Assembly (NCBI GenBank): GCA_963846925.1
Contig: CAWJXW010000009.1
Coordinates: forward strand, 62,001-126,000
Length of the DNA: 64,000 nt
Origin: JAQBQB01 sp963846925
GTDB taxonomy: Bacteria > Gemmatimonadota > Gemmatimonadetes > Gemmatimonadales > Gemmatimonadaceae
Direction of reading: 5' to 3'
Part shown: positions 63,211 to 64,000 of the stretch, one piece after another
Layout: the number at the start of each line of letters is the position of its first letter
Numbering within the stretch: position 1 is the first letter of the stretch
The notes under the pieces: model-generated
What the model saw: only the letters and a program-made list of their open reading frames with translations
The model's database searches: none
What the model was told of the DNA's origin: nothing
Made by a program: the position numbers and the translations under genes

Positions 63211-63579
63211 ATGCGTATTCACAGCCTACTCATAGCGGGCGCACTCGCGGGTTTGATGGCCAACGCCACCCCGTCCCGCGCCCTGGAAGTGAACGCGCCG
63301 GTGCATCACACGATGAAGCCGACGAGCCACCATCACAAACACGTCACCAAGCACGGCGGCTCTGAGAAGCACCTGGCTATCAAGAAGGACGGAACGACCC
63401 GAACGGCGGGCGGCACGGTTAGCAAGCAGTTGATGGGCAAGTCCAACCGGTCCGCGGAGCGCACCGGCCAATCGTTCCGGCGCTCGTCGAAGCACCATGT
63501 GAATTCGAGCAACGCCAGCATGAAGCACCACAAGAAATCGGGCCAGTCGAAAAAGTCCACGTCGGCCAAGTATCAGTGA
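63211..63579 (+). CDS. Secreted His/Lys/Ser-rich protein
   Basis: A 122-residue protein from ATG 63211 with AAGGAG and AGGAG upstream. A signal peptide (MRIHSLLIAGALAGLMANAT, then PSRAL) precedes a very basic, low-complexity chain with many His (MKPTSHHHKHVTKHGG, SSKHHVNSS, MKHHKKSG). It could bind metal or nucleic acid, but there is no fold I recognise. It is followed by a strong terminator and then a paralogue. Confidence 0.72.
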   Translation: MRIHSLLIAGALAGLMANATPSRALEVNAPVHHTMKPTSHHHKHVTKHGGSEKHLAIKKDGTTRTAGGTVSKQLMGKSNRSAERTGQSFRRSSKHHVNSSNASMKHHKKSGQSKKSTSAKYQ

Positions 63580-63622
63580 CGGGACTCACGCAGATCGCTG
63601 AATAGCACCCGATAGCACGACG

Positions 63623-63656
63623 CCCTCCGCCGGGATTCCGGCGGAGGGTTTTTTTT
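63623..63656 (+). terminator. Intrinsic terminator
   Basis: CCCTCCGCCGG, loop GATT, CCGGCGGAGGG, followed by eight T. A textbook Rho-independent terminator for the gene at 63211. Confidence 0.93.
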
Positions 63657-63695
63657 GCCTGCCAAGCCGAACTCTTTTCCTGTCGCGCCCGCCGA

Positions 63696-63713
63696 GTGTG
63701 CCCACCTCTTGCA
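63696..63713 (+). promoter_or_regulatory. Conserved upstream element, copy 2
   Basis: GTGTGCCCACCTCTTGCA, about 104 bases before the GTG at 63817. It matches copy 1 at 16 of 18 positions, while the neighbouring bases have diverged. Confidence 0.4.
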
Positions 63714-63816
63714 TTACAGGCTGCCGAGGTTGGCGGCTCCGCACGAGCCCGCGTCGCCGGCGACCGGTCGGTCGCGACGCGTCACTGCATCGACCGAAGA
63801 ACGTGGAGCGATCTCC

Positions 63817-64000
63817 GTGCGACTTTATAAAATACTCATCACGGGTGCCGTGTTCGGCCTGGCCGTCGCGGCCTCCCCCGCCACGGCACTCGCGCAGGAA
63901 GGCACATTGCACAAGACGGGCGCGGCCGTGCATCACACGCTCAAGAAGAGCGGCAACGCGGTGAAGCGCGACGCCAAGAAGGTCGGGAGCGCTACCCACC
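63817..64000 (+). CDS. Paralogue of the His/Lys-rich secreted protein (runs off the window)
   Basis: GTG 63817 behind a GGAG site. It reads VRLYKILITGAVFGLAVAAS, then PATALAQEGTLHKTGAAVHH and TLKKSGNAVKRDAKKVGSAT up to the window end. The signal peptide aligns with that of the gene at 63211, and the VHHT(M/L)K motif is shared. The pair looks like a tandem duplication. Confidence 0.7.
   Translation, partial: MRLYKILITGAVFGLAVAASPATALAQEGTLHKTGAAVHHTLKKSGNAVKRDAKKVGSATH

Overview
The window is about 64 kb of GC-rich bacterial chromosome, best read as a member of the Gemmatimonadota or a close relative. This rests on gene content: Tat-exported GMC dehydrogenase and sugar-isomerase proteins, CarboxypepD_reg and RCC1-type secreted proteins, a BTAD-domain regulator and a YpdA-type reductase. 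No 16S rRNA is present to confirm it. I see no rRNA, no tRNA and no CRISPR array.

Layout. 1-5.4 kb: end of a GAF histidine kinase, an SDR, an M3-like peptidase coupled to glycyl-tRNA synthetase, then a ribbon-helix-helix/PIN toxin-antitoxin pair with a clear promoter and operator. 5.5-16.5 kb: ypdA-purA, then a long minus-strand run (trpS, small ORF, DUF457, mgtC, 2-hydroxyacid dehydrogenase, pilT, DapA-like aldolase, M28 peptidase, DUF456), with suhB diverging from trpS. 17.3-31.6 kb: ftcD, LURP-one protein, M20 peptidase, a CarboxypepD_reg protein, a Tat-signal cluster (broken amidase, gluconate dehydrogenase subunit 3-like, GMC oxidoreductase, sugar isomerase), ilvE, an FKBP, a membrane histidine kinase and a GNAT protein. 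31.8-40.2 kb: UPF0182, a TylF-like methyltransferase, a large M14 peptidase and a DUF5700-like protease.

40.2-57.6 kb is the translation locus, transcribed right to left: fusA-tuf-rpsJ-rplC-rplD-rplW-rplB-rpsS-rplV-rpsC-rplP-rpmC-rpsQ-rplN-rplX-rplE-rpsZ-rpsH-rplF-rplR-rpsE-rpmD-rplO-secY, then adk-map. A plus-strand GxxExxY gene flanked by ~39-bp inverted repeats sits between secY and adk. Upstream of fusA there is a strong sigma-70-like promoter with a leader of about 375 nt, but no rpsL or rpsG. The right end has an RCC1 propeller protein diverging from a membrane-anchored BTAD regulator, a peptidase-E-like hydrolase and two small secreted His/Lys-rich paralogues.

Two features cut across the window. 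First, intergenic gaps hold foldback elements built from short degenerate words. Three (7975, 46685, 53684) share a GGCAGTT core and two of these lie inside the ribosomal operon. Unrelated palindromes lie at 756, 21010, 38569 and 54131, and a CAACGCAG family lies at 5471, 18869, 27313 and around the GxxExxY gene. Second, many genes, including essential ones (purA, rpmC, rpsE), carry single-base indels, often in short homopolymers. This looks more like consensus error in a draft assembly than decay, except for the amidase, which also has a nonsense codon.

The most unusual protein features are an EF-Tu switch I lacking the canonical RGITI, a ribosomal protein S5 with a ~113-residue Gly/Arg-rich N-terminal tail, and an L2 missing the conserved GEG of its HPHGGGEG loop.
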